From contig QNGE01003560.1 in the NCBI GenBank assembly GCA_008508345.1, positions 5,031 through 69,030 of the forward strand: DNA of 64,000 nt, written 5' to 3'. Made by a program: the position numbers and the translations under genes. Shown piece after piece: positions 1-12,181 of the stretch (position 1 is the stretch's first letter; every line of letters starts with the position of its first letter). The notes below the pieces were generated by a model, which searched no databases, was not told where the DNA came from, and saw only the letters and a list, made by a program, of their open reading frames with translations. Source of the stretch: Paragonimus westermani (Eukaryota > Platyhelminthes > Trematoda > Plagiorchiida > Troglotrematidae).

Positions 1-695
1 GTAGGTGGTTGTGTCGTTGAGCAGTTGTTTTGCTTTCTTCACGTAGTCTACCTTGTCCACGATAACTGTCACAACGTTAAGTACCAGACGAACACAGTTG
101 ACAACGCATATGTTCAAGCCAAGGTGGTTGGATAGTCTAATGGTAAAACAACATCCAGTAGCGGACGAATGTCGTATGTAAATGGCCAGTCTGAAGGGAG
201 CAAAGTGATGACGAACAAAACCATTAATACGTTAGTAGGGAACGATGCATATCTCTTTGATCACAACAACACAGTCAGTCGTGGGGTCTTAGGACAGGGG
301 CTTGACCCTAACAAACTGAATGTAAGACGGTGGTATTCAGTTTTCTACTTCATAAATTGTACCTGCTTCGTAGACAACCCGGTCGGACAACGAAAACATT
401 CACTCCACCTAACCTGACTAATCACAGTTTTTATTGGTGTCTCCAGCCACCGTCCTTCTGAGCAGGGAAGAAGACGACCGCAACCTGCAATGGCTCATCG
501 CCCGACCTCTAACTTCAGTTCTGTAAGCCAACTAATCATTCGTGTACTTCACGCCGAAATAATGTGGTCATGGTGACAGGCAGCTTAATGTGTGCAAATC
601 CACATAAATTGACGTTTTCTTGAAGATTGAGCGAACGCTTTTTCTTGACAATCACCACTAACCGCTGTTTGAGTCCCATGAATATGCCCAGTTTA
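1..695. other. Non-coding stretch, nothing recognised
   Basis: I see no recognisable protein domain, RNA gene or repeat here. One short open frame (169-417, plus) has no features of a known family and no clear splice context, so it is not called as a gene. Confidence 0.5.
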
Positions 696-1564
696 GTCAT
701 GAGAAGAAACGCGTAACAAACAAGCTTGTTTTCAGTGCTTCATTATCAGGCTAAATACAACACATTTATATTGGTTCACTGGGGGTAGTATGTCAGTGGG
801 GTGAGGGATGGTGATCATTAATGTTCAGTTAGTCAAACTCGTGAAATCTAGTTATGTAGCACCAGTGAATTTGGTCCTAAGCACATGCTGGCATGCGTGG
901 CTTTGTTGCCGGTGTCGGTATCCTGGTCATGTCCGATGCGCCGTGGCTTCGGCTGCGGTGTTTGAGTTTGAATGTGATGTGCGACCCGTTCTGAAGACAA
1001 TGTCAGGTGGGGAGTTTGACTGGGGCGGTACATCTGTCAAATGGTAACGCAGGTGTCCCAAGGTAAACACAGCCAGGACGGAAACCTGGCATAGAGTGAA
1101 AGGGCAGCCGGCTTAACAGATTCAAAGGCAACACGCCGTGCTAGACGTGCATGACAGGTAATTTGGCTGCCCGTACCCAAAAAGCATGCAGCTGTCCACA
1201 TCAGAGTGAGAGTAATATAACCCGCTAACCCGCATCATGAGCGCGTCTACACCAACTTGGTCACGAAGACCCCGCGACATCAACCGTCAGTGAACGACGA
1301 CACCAGAGGTAGCCAACATGCTCGAGGTTGGACGTCTGTCCCCACCCGATGCATTGTATACCGGCAAGTTAGAAAACGTTTGCAACCCAATTCACTGGTG
1401 CTACATAACTAGATTTCACGAGTTTGACTAACTGAACATTAATGATCACCATCCCTCACCCCACTGACATACTACCCCCAGTGAACCCATATAAATGTGT
1501 TGTATTTAGCCTGATGATGAAGCACTGAAAACAAGCTTGTTTGCTACGCATTTTTTCTCATGAC
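696..1564. repeat. Foldback-like inverted repeat, 176-bp arms
   Basis: Bases 696-871 and 1,389-1,564 are reverse complements of each other over 176 bp, with a few mismatches (for example near 705-715, 757 and 770). The arms enclose about 517 bp with no recognised coding content. The arm ends read GTCATGAG on the left and CTCATGAC on the right. I could not find a matching target-site duplication beside the ends. The layout fits a non-autonomous foldback or MITE-like transposon, or an old local inverted duplication. Short frames inside it are read on both strands because of the symmetry and are not genes. Confidence 0.75.
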
Positions 1565-4500
1565 CAACCGTTGTGTTATCTTCATAATCGTTGGGATTAC
1601 CTTCTGTGATGTTCTCTATATTGCAAGCTAACTTGCGTATTCGCCTTCAGCTGACTTTGGACTTGTGTTTGGGGATCGTGGTGACTATCTCCATTATCAA
1701 CGCTATTCCATCCAAAATGTCATTGCCTACTTCTTCGTAATCACTTGTGTTGGTTGGTGACTGAATGAGCATCATGAGACTGTCACCTGGTTTAACAATT
1801 GAACTGACTTATTCCAGATTGGTCGATCAATCGCGGGTACGGCGTGAAAGAGACTTTTAGCTGACCACACATGTCAGATCAATACTTATAGAATACAGAG
1901 TAAAGCCAAAGGTGAGACTAACGAATGTCATTCATTAAGTGTTGAATGACTGTTCAGATTACGAACTGAAAGTGCCAACTTCCTAGTTAAACTGGCAGTT
2001 AGCATCCAGATAGGAACTCATTAATTTCAGTCATGCTTCGACGTGGTGATTCTATGTTTACTGCTGCACTGTGTAATCGCCTGGTCGACTCGATTTTACT
2101 GGACGCGTATAACCTGGTGGGACACGGGATCCGCCTAATGACGTCGTTAAAGTGGATTACTTACATGCAGTCTACAGACGGGTATGCGATTAGACTGAGG
2201 CTTCAAGTAAGATGGCGTTACTACCAAAGTCAAGTCTAACGGTTGCTCAAATTGATGAATGTAAAGTGGTCCTGTTGTCTGTTGGTGATTGCAGCGGCGA
2301 ACTTATTTTCATTTTATTTGCGTGCAGTAAACTGTGGTGACAATATTGTGTATAAAATATGTATCTCATTTCCCAGGTTACAGTTCAATGTGTGCACTGA
2401 TGATATTTTCATGGTTTCAGATCGCAAACCAAAAGAGATGTGAAATTAATTTTGTTCAGTGTGAAGAGTGTCTTTTCGATGGTGCCACCTCACCACATAG
2501 TGTCGTTTAGCGGAATCGAGGGTGGCACTACTCAGGGAGCTCGCTTGAGTATGTTAATTTACGTCATCCATTCATGATACATACGCTCATGTAACACCAC
2601 TTTTCATCTAACCTCTGATCGACTATTACCTTGTCGCCATTTTATGGTAGTAGGCTGATTTCGTGAAGTAAATGACACGCTTCTCATAATCCAGGGCTCG
2701 ACAGATCGGACAGCAGTGTGTGTCACAGAAACGCTCGTATGATTCCAAACAGTTCTATAAACGATGAAAAAATGTTAGCAACATTTCTGAAGAAGCTTCG
2801 GTTGAAGATGGGTAAAAAAATTTGAAATGATGATTATACTTTATTCTAGTCTATTTCAAAACACCAAGTTCATCGTCTTGAGGAGTACTCAACTATTTAC
2901 CGATACTTTATTTCGAATTTTTACTTGTGCTGCTGGGTTGCGTATAATTGCGTATTTGTACTAATAAGCATGTATATGAAGATACGACTTTATTTTGATC
3001 AGCCCGTAAAAGCTGTGCAGGAGGCCCATGTATGCAAGTTGTTGCTATGACTGAGGTTTGCAACCATTCATATGCTTTTCAAACCCTGACCAGAGGGCCT
3101 AGTTGCAATGTCGGTCGACGTTCTACTGGCTTCAGCTGGGAAAGTGTTTATGTACGTGTTAAGTTTTGTTAATCAAACAGAATGAAACTCGAAACTCCGC
3201 ACTCATATAGCCTCCCCGCAAGAGAAATTGGTCACCATGTGTATGCAATTTTTAGTCCATTGAAATTCCTGACTGATTTCATCCTTCTGTCGTTCGTCCC
3301 AAAGTCGCAGTGTGATCGACCAAAAAATGAGGTATCAATCAGAACAGCAAAATCATGTACTGCACTTACCAACCTATGTCCGTTTTACCCTACCGCTCGA
3401 GAGCGTGATCTGTTTGAGACGGAGTTATCAATGGGCGTGTTATTTCTGACCACCATTATCTCCATCAGTTAGCCCACATTGAGTGGGATGATTGTGTGAG
3501 CAGCGCGGGTTCTCGCCAGCATGTTTGACAGATAGCTGGGGTTTTTCGGTCACTTGATTGACCAATCTGGTTGTACAGTCTTCACTGGTTTAGTCACGGA
3601 CTCCACCTATCGGTTGAGCGTTTGTCGCGAGTGAGCAATATGCACCTTTGCCACCATCAGTTGGGTATAACTTCGTGATGGTTGATCCCCTACTTGTTCA
3701 CGAACTACGGAGATCGTGACTGTTCGTTTGAGTGGATTGTGTGTGTCGCCATTCCGGTTTGGGTCTTGGTGACCACTCAAATCAAATATCAGATACAGTA
3801 CCCAAGATGACAGCATGCCTCAGTCAGCCAAGTGCTAGCACTCACACCTGTTCCGCTTGGTTCGTTTGGCTTTGTTTGATCCATGCTTATCTTTTTATTG
3901 AATTAGTCTCCTTGTATGTTATTACATATCATCTCACAGTGAGCAACCGTCCACACGAGGTTACCTTCTGGTTTGATTTATAACCGTTGTGAGTGGATTG
4001 GTGAGTGAAACTACACATTACACACGAACAAACAATTTGCAGTTGTGAGTAAAATGTTTTTCAGGGACAGCTTTACAACGATAAAAGGTCTGTCGACCGG
4101 TTGCAATCTTCACGTTCCTGAAACCCATCCACAGGCTGTATTGGTCGTAAGACTTGTAACCATGGTAATATTGTCATTTTCTGAGGGTGACCTAATCTAA
4201 CCCCTTTCACCTTTCCACGATAATTTATAATATTTCGCCATGCTGCCTTGCTCCACTGGACTGCGGTACTCAGTAGGAGGTCACGCTGTTGCTAATGTGC
4301 ACCTGATATCCACGTTACAAATTTCATCTAAGTTAACCGAGCATCCCCAAAGGCTAAACGAACACACTCGTTTTTATCCTCCACTGGTCACGTAACAGCA
4401 TTGTTTGCCAGTTCAAAAAATTATCAGAAACGTTTCAGTTCACTGGAAGTGGAACAGTTACATGTACATCTGATTCCGTGTTAAACAATTCAGAAGTAAT

Positions 4501-5689
4501 TATCGATTACTGGTATTCATCTGTCCTGTGATTGTAGGGGTCACTACTTCTGTTTAATGGTTGCACGGCTCCTGCTGTCTCTTTGTAATTCGATGTTTGA
4601 AGGGCAGACTATGCTACAGTTCCGACATGTAAATACAGCGTTGGATGTTGCTATTGTCAACTTAGGTCCTCGAACCTTTCGCTCAGTATTCCGTTACCAC
4701 AAATTATCGCTTTCCCGGACACTTGAACTCTCGTCTTCAAATACTGTTGTATTGTACTGCCGCTTCTTCTCAGAGTGTAGCTATAATGCTTTCATTATTC
4801 AGATCACCCTTACACATATCTTCGTGATAAATGATGGGTATTCCATGCCAAGTGTGTCCAGAAGTACAGCACGTTCTAAAACATTTGGCTGCTTTTCAGT
4901 CCTCTCCCATGTCCCAGTCATCGTAAGTTTTCTTGACTGAGCAAGGTGAACACGCTCGGAATGTTTGCTTTACCAAGGGCAATACTTTTCAAGGCTTGGT
5001 GCTGTCATTTGACGTCAAGGGCTCGTCTGAGATAGTACTGCTGGAACGTGCCAAGATGGATTTCACTTGTGGAGTGTCCATGTATGGCTCCATTATGGAT
5101 GCGTGATCAACACAAGTTTACTGTGTCGCCACCCTCTTCTCGGCTGTCAGAATGAAATACTCAGTCTGATGATCCAACTACACAGAATATCACACCATCG
5201 GCCGCTAAACACCTCTTGATAACATGCCACCAAGCTGATTCAATAAGCTCATTCCGAATGTTGTTACGCAATTGGAACCCGAAGTTACTAATCCATAGCC
5301 AACGTTTGCTGAGCAGAACTTGAAAGCAGGCTTTGTGCGCACATAAGAGTGGATGAAGTTGATGTGATAATTTGCGCGTCCATTTGCCATCTGTTTTTCT
5401 CCTTCCGCTGTTTACAAATATGTTCGTTTTTCATTTGTCACTAATGAAGATAATCGAGATAATACACTGCATGTTACATAACCTTTCACGTGTCGCCAAG
5501 ACGAATGACGACAAATTGCTGCCCAGTCGGTGCAGATTCACACCAACCATGCAAATTATGGTTCGCCTTCATTATTCTATGTTCTCACACAACAGGCATA
5601 TTTTTCAGTCACAATTGGTGCTATGATAATTGCGAGGATGAAGATACCTTGGCCATAGCCCCTCAGAGATGTTTTTATATCGTTCGTGG
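1565..5689. other. Non-coding stretch, no supported gene
   Basis: No domain or repeat was recognised. The longest open frame is 127 codons (4,557-4,940, plus). It has no recognisable motif and no supporting splice signals, so it is noted only as an unsupported frame. Frames at 3,182-3,472 and 2,033-2,443 are equally featureless. Confidence 0.45.
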
Positions 5690-6290
5690 AGGTGGCCGAA
5701 GTGACCGAAGTCAAGATCGACTGTGAGAGGCTAGCTGCTCTGAGGACGCTGGTGAAGGGCAGGGCGAGGGCAGTGGTGGATGCAGCGCAAAAAGAACCTT
5801 CGAAAATGGAATGTGTCGTCGGGATGGAGACACTTGTGGCTGCGTTTGACAGCCCGACCGGCAGCCAAGAGGCCGTGTGACATTTCAAGACGATCAGGCT
5901 TAGATAAACAGTAGTTCCTTCCATGTTCGCCCACACCCTGTAAGAATCACCGGAGAAAGCACTACCGAAACTGGGCCAAGAATCACGACAACAGTCATTG
6001 GTGGTGCAGTTTACCAAAGGTCACCCGATGACCGTTCACGACCAAATCCGCACTGCCACTGTCTCCCGGTGGATGGGCCTTGATGAGTTTGCGGAGGCGA
6101 TGAGGGAGTTAGGAGTTATGTCCATGACCTCGGTAGATGTGAACTAAAATGTGGATAGGAAGACACTAAAAGAAATACAACATGTAATGGAACCGCTGGT
6201 CGCAGATGCAGCCGTACTGAGACCAGTTTCACCGGAAAATGATGGGCAAAATGGCTGTCTCATCTGTGGTGAAAGAAGATGTTAGGAGAA
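5690..6290 (+). pseudogene. Decayed Gag of a Ty3/gypsy-type LTR retrotransposon
   Basis: The plus-strand frame from 5,686 reads as a Gag capsid-like segment, with ALRTLVKGRARAVVDAAQ followed by ETLVAAFDSPTG, and a stop at 5,880. After a frame change the same kind of protein continues at about 5,955-6,147 with KALPKLGQESRQQ, VVQFTKG and MGLDEFAEAM, ending at a TAA near 6,147. A following segment contains CLICGER, which resembles the start of a zinc knuckle (about 6,255-6,280). This arrangement (capsid, then a Cys-rich piece, then reverse transcriptase downstream on the same strand) is that of gypsy gag-pol. Gag packages the element RNA into cytoplasmic particles. The stops and frame changes show it is dead. 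The gypsy assignment leans on the downstream RT; Gag alone would be weak. Confidence 0.6.
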
Positions 6291-6839
6291 GGACAATCAA
6301 CCCGACAGTTTAAAAAGTCAAAAATTAATGTAATTTATGATTATTCTTCTTTGTTGGACGGGTAGACTAGTAATGGTAACTTTGAGAGGGAGGCCGTACA
6401 TACGATGTTTGACAGTGCTTGATCGTTAGGGGGACGGTTATTGATTGCTCATGCAGGGAAGTAAATCGTAGAAACGACATCAATGATGGTCAGGACGGTT
6501 GGGGGTCATAACCTGCTAGTTGACTGTGTAAAAGTAAGCGGGGTGTGTACTGACAGCCACACTGTGAACCACCGTTCTATTGTGTCTCCAGAAACTAGGC
6601 AGACGATCCTCGGATTTCCTCGCCGCAACATATACCGTGATTGACCTGAACTACATGAGGCTGTCTACCCACGTACGATTCCTTGACAGTCACTGGACAG
6701 TAACAGAATAGTGTCAACTAAGTACGCATGGTTGAAACCCCCATTTGAACAGTCCGTTGCCCCAGTTCACGGTCGAGAAATACACTAAGCTATTCACGAA
6801 CGATGACGATCTGTATGGCCTATGCAACCGGATTGTACA
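6291..6839 (+). other. Gag-to-RT linker of the same gypsy remnant (expected protease region)
   Basis: This lies between the Gag remnant and the reverse transcriptase of the same element. A retropepsin would be expected here, but I could not identify an intact D-[ST]-G site. The translation is broken by stops in all plus frames. It is called part of the element only by position. Confidence 0.35.
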
Positions 6840-8445
6840 TGAAATATCAATAACCGGAACACTTCGACCTCATTAACTCCGTGAGACATCGGTTCATCTC
6901 GAGGATGAAGTGAAAAGACAAATACAGAACATGGTGGATGAGGATGTTGTCGACGAAGCTAAAAATCCATTCAGATCAACTGTTCTCCTGGTGAAGACGT
7001 TCAAGGGGGAATTACCGTTTTTTGTGGATTTTAGACGGCTGAATGCTGTAACACAGAACACAGTTGTGCCATTACCGTCCGTTTTCGCTATTTTCGATAA
7101 GTTGCAACAGGCGAAGTTGTTCACCGTGTTGTGCTTACGAACCGGATGGTGGCAGGTGGCAGTTGTAATGAGATTGAACTGGAACAGTTTCCTGATTTGA
7201 GAAAATTGAACTAATCAGAACGCATGCACAAGATCCTGCAAGCGGAATTGCGGTCGAGTGACGCCGACCAATCAAAATGTCGAGCAGCTAGTTGGTCGAA
7301 TTTATGTGTAAGAAATGCCAATTAAAACAATTATTTCAATGCATGTCGGATTTAATCAACCGATTTGGTTGAGGCAAGTTTGTGGAACATAGCAACGAAC
7401 AGGCCAATCAAAACGCAGGAATGCTTGTCGCCAAATAATGACCGCGGATATTTTTGTTTCAGATGTGTGGCCGGGGGTTCGATTATTCTCAGGTCAATGG
7501 CGCAATGGCCAACACGGTTGCCTCACAAAACAGTAGCCGGCCTTCTAACGCCGACCATGACAAGGATATGCATTAATGATGAGCTATAGTGAGAAGATAA
7601 CTTGAGACTGGTGTTTCTTTTTGAGAAAGGCCGGCCGGAAGATCTACGTGAATGCGAAGATTGCGATCAAGTATGAATAATGTTCAACTTGAAATTGCTG
7701 TTTTTCAAATAAGCTGAGATAGTTTAGTGCTGCTCGGGCGTCTGTTCTGATTTTTCTCGCTTCGGTATTCCAGCACGCGACATCAATCAAACCCGCACAT
7801 ACTGGAGAAACCACTCACAGCGAGTGAAAAACACTGTCAATGCAAGTGCGCGCCTTTTTGCGTATTAGGGGCACAGCTCACATTTTCACACCTGGTGTAT
7901 CTGTTCGTAAAACAACCGGGTAGTGTGGCGGCGCATGGAGATGACATTACGATGTACACTAGCAAGGAATCGGAACATGATACCCATCTAGAAGCTGCCT
8001 TGAAACGAATTAAAACTTTTGACTTCGGATCAACGTCAATAGGTCAAAACCGGGACGGCCACGGATGGTGCTCATGGGACAAAAGTTTGGTCGAGTTGAA
8101 ATTAGGCTTTTAACAGAGAAAATAGTGACAATCAGGCAAGCCTTGACTCCGAGTTCTAAGCGCACGCTGAGACAATTTCTGGGTCGAGCAGGGTAGTATA
8201 GTCGGTTAGTGAAAAATTTCCATTCCATTACATCACCATTGTACGAATTTCTTCGAAAAGAGAAGCAATTTGTATGGACCGACGATGCCCAGGTGTTCGT
8301 GCGAGTGGAACAAGAGATAAACGAGCAACAGCTGACGCTGAAACTTCCGAATGCAGAAGGAACGTCCATCAAAGCAGCGGATGCTAGGGATTGTGGCACT
8401 GGAGCACCACTCAAGCAAGATGAAAGAGCAATCGAACTGTTGTAA
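6840..8445 (+). pseudogene. Decayed Ty3/gypsy pol: reverse transcriptase and start of RNase H
   Basis: Segments of one gypsy Pol are visible in order. At 6,889-7,190 there is the RT entry (SVHLEDEVKRQIQNMVDEDV, then DFRRLNAVT, then GWWQVAV). At 7,895-8,020 there is the region after the polymerase active site (DDITMYTSKESEHDTHLEAAL, KRIKTFDF). At 8,080-8,340 come ALTPSSKRTLRQFLGRAG and NFHSITSPLYEFL with FVWTDDAQ. At about 8,380-8,430 there is an RNase H-like start (ADARDCGTGAPLKQDERAIE) in which the expected catalytic Asp context is altered. The middle of RT, with the first aspartates of the active site, is lost or unreadable between 7,200 and 7,860, where a SINE-like repeat has inserted at 7,462-7,700. 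Several frameshifts and stops make it non-functional. No integrase or flanking LTRs were recognised for this copy. Confidence 0.85.
7462..7700 (+). mobile_element. Hammerhead-bearing SINE-like repeat, copy 1 (inside gypsy pol)
   Basis: This aligns along its length with the copy at 25,497-25,760. Shared blocks include TGGCGCA-ATGG-CAACACGGTTGCCTCA, ACAAGGATATGCA and GCGATCAA-TATGA-T. The left part looks like a tRNA-type RNA polymerase III promoter (A-box-like TGGCGCAATGG). The hammerhead region at about 7,570-7,616 is degenerate: the first core base C is replaced by A (ATGATGA) and the GAAA box is disrupted (GATAA), while the outer stem I can still pair with wobbles. It sits between the RT halves of the gypsy remnant, so it inserted after that element. 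Confidence 0.75.
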
Positions 8446-8662
8446 CCTCAAAAGTCAATCGGCGTGCGAAGTTCTGTGTTATACGAAATACTGTACAATC
8501 TATGTGAAAACAAAGACACCGAACGTGTAAGCTCATGTGCTTGGCTGACTAACATCCGCACACACTGGACAGCAGTAAGTAGTCATTTGCCTTGGTGACA
8601 CGTCCCCCATAGTGCGTAAACAATGTTCCAATAGTCGCTTCTGTACTTTCGTATTCCTGTCT

Positions 8663-8700
<38 letters not shown>

Positions 8701-11700
8701 GATAATGGCGTTGAGACCTGCCTCTTGGTTTCAGAATGTACGCCCTGTGCTACTCACAAACAGGTGTACCTTATACAGCAAAATAGTGATTATGTTGGCT
8801 GAATGTGGCATATGTTCTTAAACGTGTGAACTAAAAATTATCATTTGCTGACGCTGCCATAGCGCTTTTTAATAAGACGTTCTAGGCTGAGCACGCATGG
8901 ACGTGGAGTGAGCGTTTTTTGCAAATTAAACGACACAAACGAACTCGTAATTTGAATGAATTGCTTCGGAAGCACGTGGTGTGGTTCTCTGAACATACTA
9001 CATACTGAAAATGAGCATTCATAGACAGATCGTCAGAGCATCATGGACTATAGTTTTTTTGGGAAACTGTGGTACTCGGAATTAGGGACTTCGAATAGCC
9101 CTAGGAATCGTACTTGAATTGAAACCTCCAACTCAAGTAATAAGGAGGAGACCTGGTACTGGTAGCAGTAAGTAATTCTTATTCATGGATTGAGACGCCG
9201 AACTAATGGATGTACAACAGTATTAGAGAAATCTCAACCTGCCGTTTGCTGATCTCATTAGCACATTCAATATCATAAACTGTATGTTAATTGGTGGAAT
9301 ACGGAACAGATGAATTGGCGAATAACAAAAGGCACAACACCGAGACCGTTCGTTCAATCCTGATGTTGTATCTCTAACGCGATATTTGGATTGGCCGTTT
9401 GTCAGGTCTTCTGTTGTTCGAATATGAATTGCTGTGGCACGCACTACTCGAACGGTAAAATTTAGGATGTGAACAACTGACAATCGCACTGAAGTGGCTA
9501 CTCTTAAAGTAATCTATGATTCACAGGACACACGCCCATCCTCTTGCTTAATAACCACAGATCAGCGCAACTTAATGTATGCCTCGATATGCAAGTAAAT
9601 TTGAGCGCGAATTACATCCTCCACCCTAAATGGCTAATTCTCACTGCCGTAGAAATAGTGTTCCTATGGTCGCTTTACAATCCCCACAGAGTTTCTACTT
9701 TGTTGCTGAGTATCACTCCTATTAGTTAGGATTATTCCACTCTTTGAGAACAGAACGATTGCTTCAATTTTTACAAAACCGGTACTTATGGTGCAGGTTC
9801 TTAAGGATACGATTTTGTCAGTAGTCCCTATGAATTTGTTATGTAACCACGGTAGACCTGACAAATCAACAGAGGTTAAATGGAAGTGGTTCGTGTCGTA
9901 TTGTTTTGTTATGACAGTCCCATCAGGCAACATACCGTGATGAAAATTTGGTCTTCAATTAAATCCATTAGTTTAGTTGTTGGAACAGTTCTAGTTCACA
10001 AGGCCACCCGCCTTATGAGTGTCTAGTTAAACGGCGAGAGTTGATGAGTGGCATATTGACTCGGGTTCACTCCAGCAATTAAGTTATCACAATAACATGA
10101 ATGCTAGACACACATGGAGGAGTGTCACATGGAGAAAACTGCTATTTTGCACTAGCAGGATTCATACAACCAGATTCTACTTAGGCCAGTCATGCGGTAA
10201 AAATGGGGTTTTGTTACTCGTAAAGAAGCCGGCTAAAATGGTTGCTTGAACTGCATCTACGGTTTAAGCTATCTGCTTAAGTTCCATGATCAAATGGCAT
10301 ACAAGCTTGGTAACCACGGAATATGAACCAGTAAGAAGAACGAACGGCGTCCAACCAACGGAAAGTACGACGAGGTTGTCGCGTTGATGTCAATACAATT
10401 AGCACTCTACTGGCATCGCACTGGTTCGGAACAGTCAGCCGATCTTTACCCATCCAAGTTGGTGTAATCAGTCGATCCGGTTTTCTTGAGTTGGTTTGGG
10501 GTTGAGCGGTTGACGTCCATCTTTCTGATCCCTAGGTTAGTGAGCTTATCGAATATACAAAAGCCGAGAACTTTTCCTCATCATACTTGACAGATGAGTG
10601 CGGCCAATTTTCCTACTCGCCAGATGTGATCAAAACGACCAAAAAAGTGTTATCGAATTGGAATAAACACTCTAAAGCGAATATCTGACTAACGGACGCC
10701 TCTGAAATGACCGACCTCGTTCAGCAATATGCCTCTACTGTGAAATCAAGAGCGAACGAAACATGACAACCCAGTCATGTTCGTTAATAAAAGCTGGCCA
10801 CTCAAGCAACACCATGTACATCGAATATGAAGATTATGACTGTTCCTCCAAACAATTTGGATGGTGCCACGTACAGGGTTTGAAACCACGATAATCATTC
10901 AGATTGTGGATTGGAGACATCATCCGGAAAAACCAACACATTGCAATCGACAGTCGTGCCTCTAGCAACGCAGTCACCAATTTCTATTACTGCGGTTTTT
11001 TACTTTTGTATTCTTTAACCGATAGGAACCATCCTCCCGAACTATCGAAGATGGGCGATTGGAGCCATGATACCATCAAGTCGGGCATGTATATTTGTTT
11101 AAGATGATGAGATGGTACACGTCAGGCCCCATATTTCGTAAATGCATACAAATGTATATTAGTAGTCATGCCCTCCTACATATCGGTCAACGTGCAAAGA
11201 AGTGGGACATTACTTTTACTTATGAGTAGTAGGGATTTGATAGATTTTAATTGAGCGTGATTCGTGTCTGATTATAGGTTTCTCGTTCGGATCTACTTCC
11301 CAGCTCCCCTACTTCGAAAAGAAACCTCAGATTTGAGTTTTGTTCTTGTGTTGGTTTGTAAGTAATGCATACACTTACCACGACCGAGAGGTGAACTCTG
11401 GCCACACCGTGATGAGACAGCTGTGTTGACTACTGTGCAACTGACCTCGTAATAGGCGTGACTGAATTACCATATAACGTTGCTGAACTACTGCTCATGA
11501 ACAATGAACAAGTTGCCTGATGGTTTCGAGTTTTTGACTTTAACACCACAGTGAACATTGTTCTGAAATATCATTGATCCAGCCATATTACAACAACGAT
11601 TACACTCACCTCACTGGAAACATAGCTTAGATGAGTGGGGGTCTAAAGGAAAGTATCGCCGGTTAGACGCTTTAATCCTAGCGAGAAATAACGTGCTACG

Positions 11701-11909
11701 CTTGTAGGTCAACCTTGTTAAACGTTTGTAGATCGACTAATTTCTGATAGTTGTTCTTAGCTTGGGTTGAAGATTTAGGTACTGGGATGTTCGCCGAGTA
11801 TGGCACTTAGGCTGCAAACGTTTCATTCCCAAACGGATTGACACTATAAGTGCGCAAGTGTTTCCATGTGTAGGATTGAATTCAAATTATTTTATTTTAT
11901 TAAACTTAC
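8446..11909. other. Mostly featureless stretch, possible intron or downstream region of the RNF32-like gene
   Basis: No domain was recognised apart from the ATG-triplet microsatellite at 8,663-8,699. On the minus strand the frame at 9,223-9,489 contains two Cys-x-x-Cys-like positions (RCCAFCYSP). It could in principle be a later RING exon of the RNF32-like gene, but splice sites and spacing do not support that, so it is not called. Confidence 0.4.
8663..8699. repeat. (ATG)n trinucleotide microsatellite
   Basis: About twelve uninterrupted GAT/ATG triplets. The open frame across it (a run of Met codons) is an artefact of the repeat. Confidence 0.97.
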
Positions 11910-12181
11910 CTTGTGAAACAAATGAGAGCAAGATAGAAGAATTGATTGCCGTAATCCAAAATCTTCGTGACATATTGGGCAGCGGTTGAAAGGATCTCGT
12001 CTTTCCATACACTTCAATTTAACCGCGGTCCATTCATTTTCTGATAATGATTTGGAGCATACACACATCCCCTCTATCAGTCCGATCTGATGAGCCAGTG
12101 AGTGACCAGCACACGGATTCTGTCTAGTTCGAATGACAAATTCCTTATCTTGGTAGGTGTTCTTTGGTACAGTCCGTTTTC
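11910..12181 (-). CDS. Exon of a RING-finger protein, RNF32-like
   Basis: A single internal exon. On the minus strand an acceptor (CACTTACAG) ends at 12,182 and a strong donor (AAG|GTAAGT) follows 11,910, giving 272 bp open in one frame. The translation has a segment HSLAHQIGLIEG, then LSENEWTAVK, then the first half of a RING, CPICHEDFGLRQSILLSCSHL ending FHK at the donor. In RNF32 a conserved LTLAQKLGL-like helix and an EEW-K-K segment come just before exactly this kind of RING (CPIC-x-E-x-F...VLLSCSHVFHK), and that order is what suggests the family. RING proteins bind zinc and usually act as E3 ubiquitin ligases; RNF32 has two RINGs and an IQ motif. The rest of the first RING (final Cys pair), the IQ region and the second RING should lie in lower-numbered exons, which I could not find. 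The upstream exons are also not visible. Confidence 0.75.

Noticed and set aside
8612..8821. Frame with a long Met run
   Set aside because: Product of the ATG microsatellite.
9223..9489. Possible later exon of the RNF32-like gene (Cys pairs)
   Set aside because: No convincing splice sites, and residues around the Cys pairs do not follow the RING pattern.
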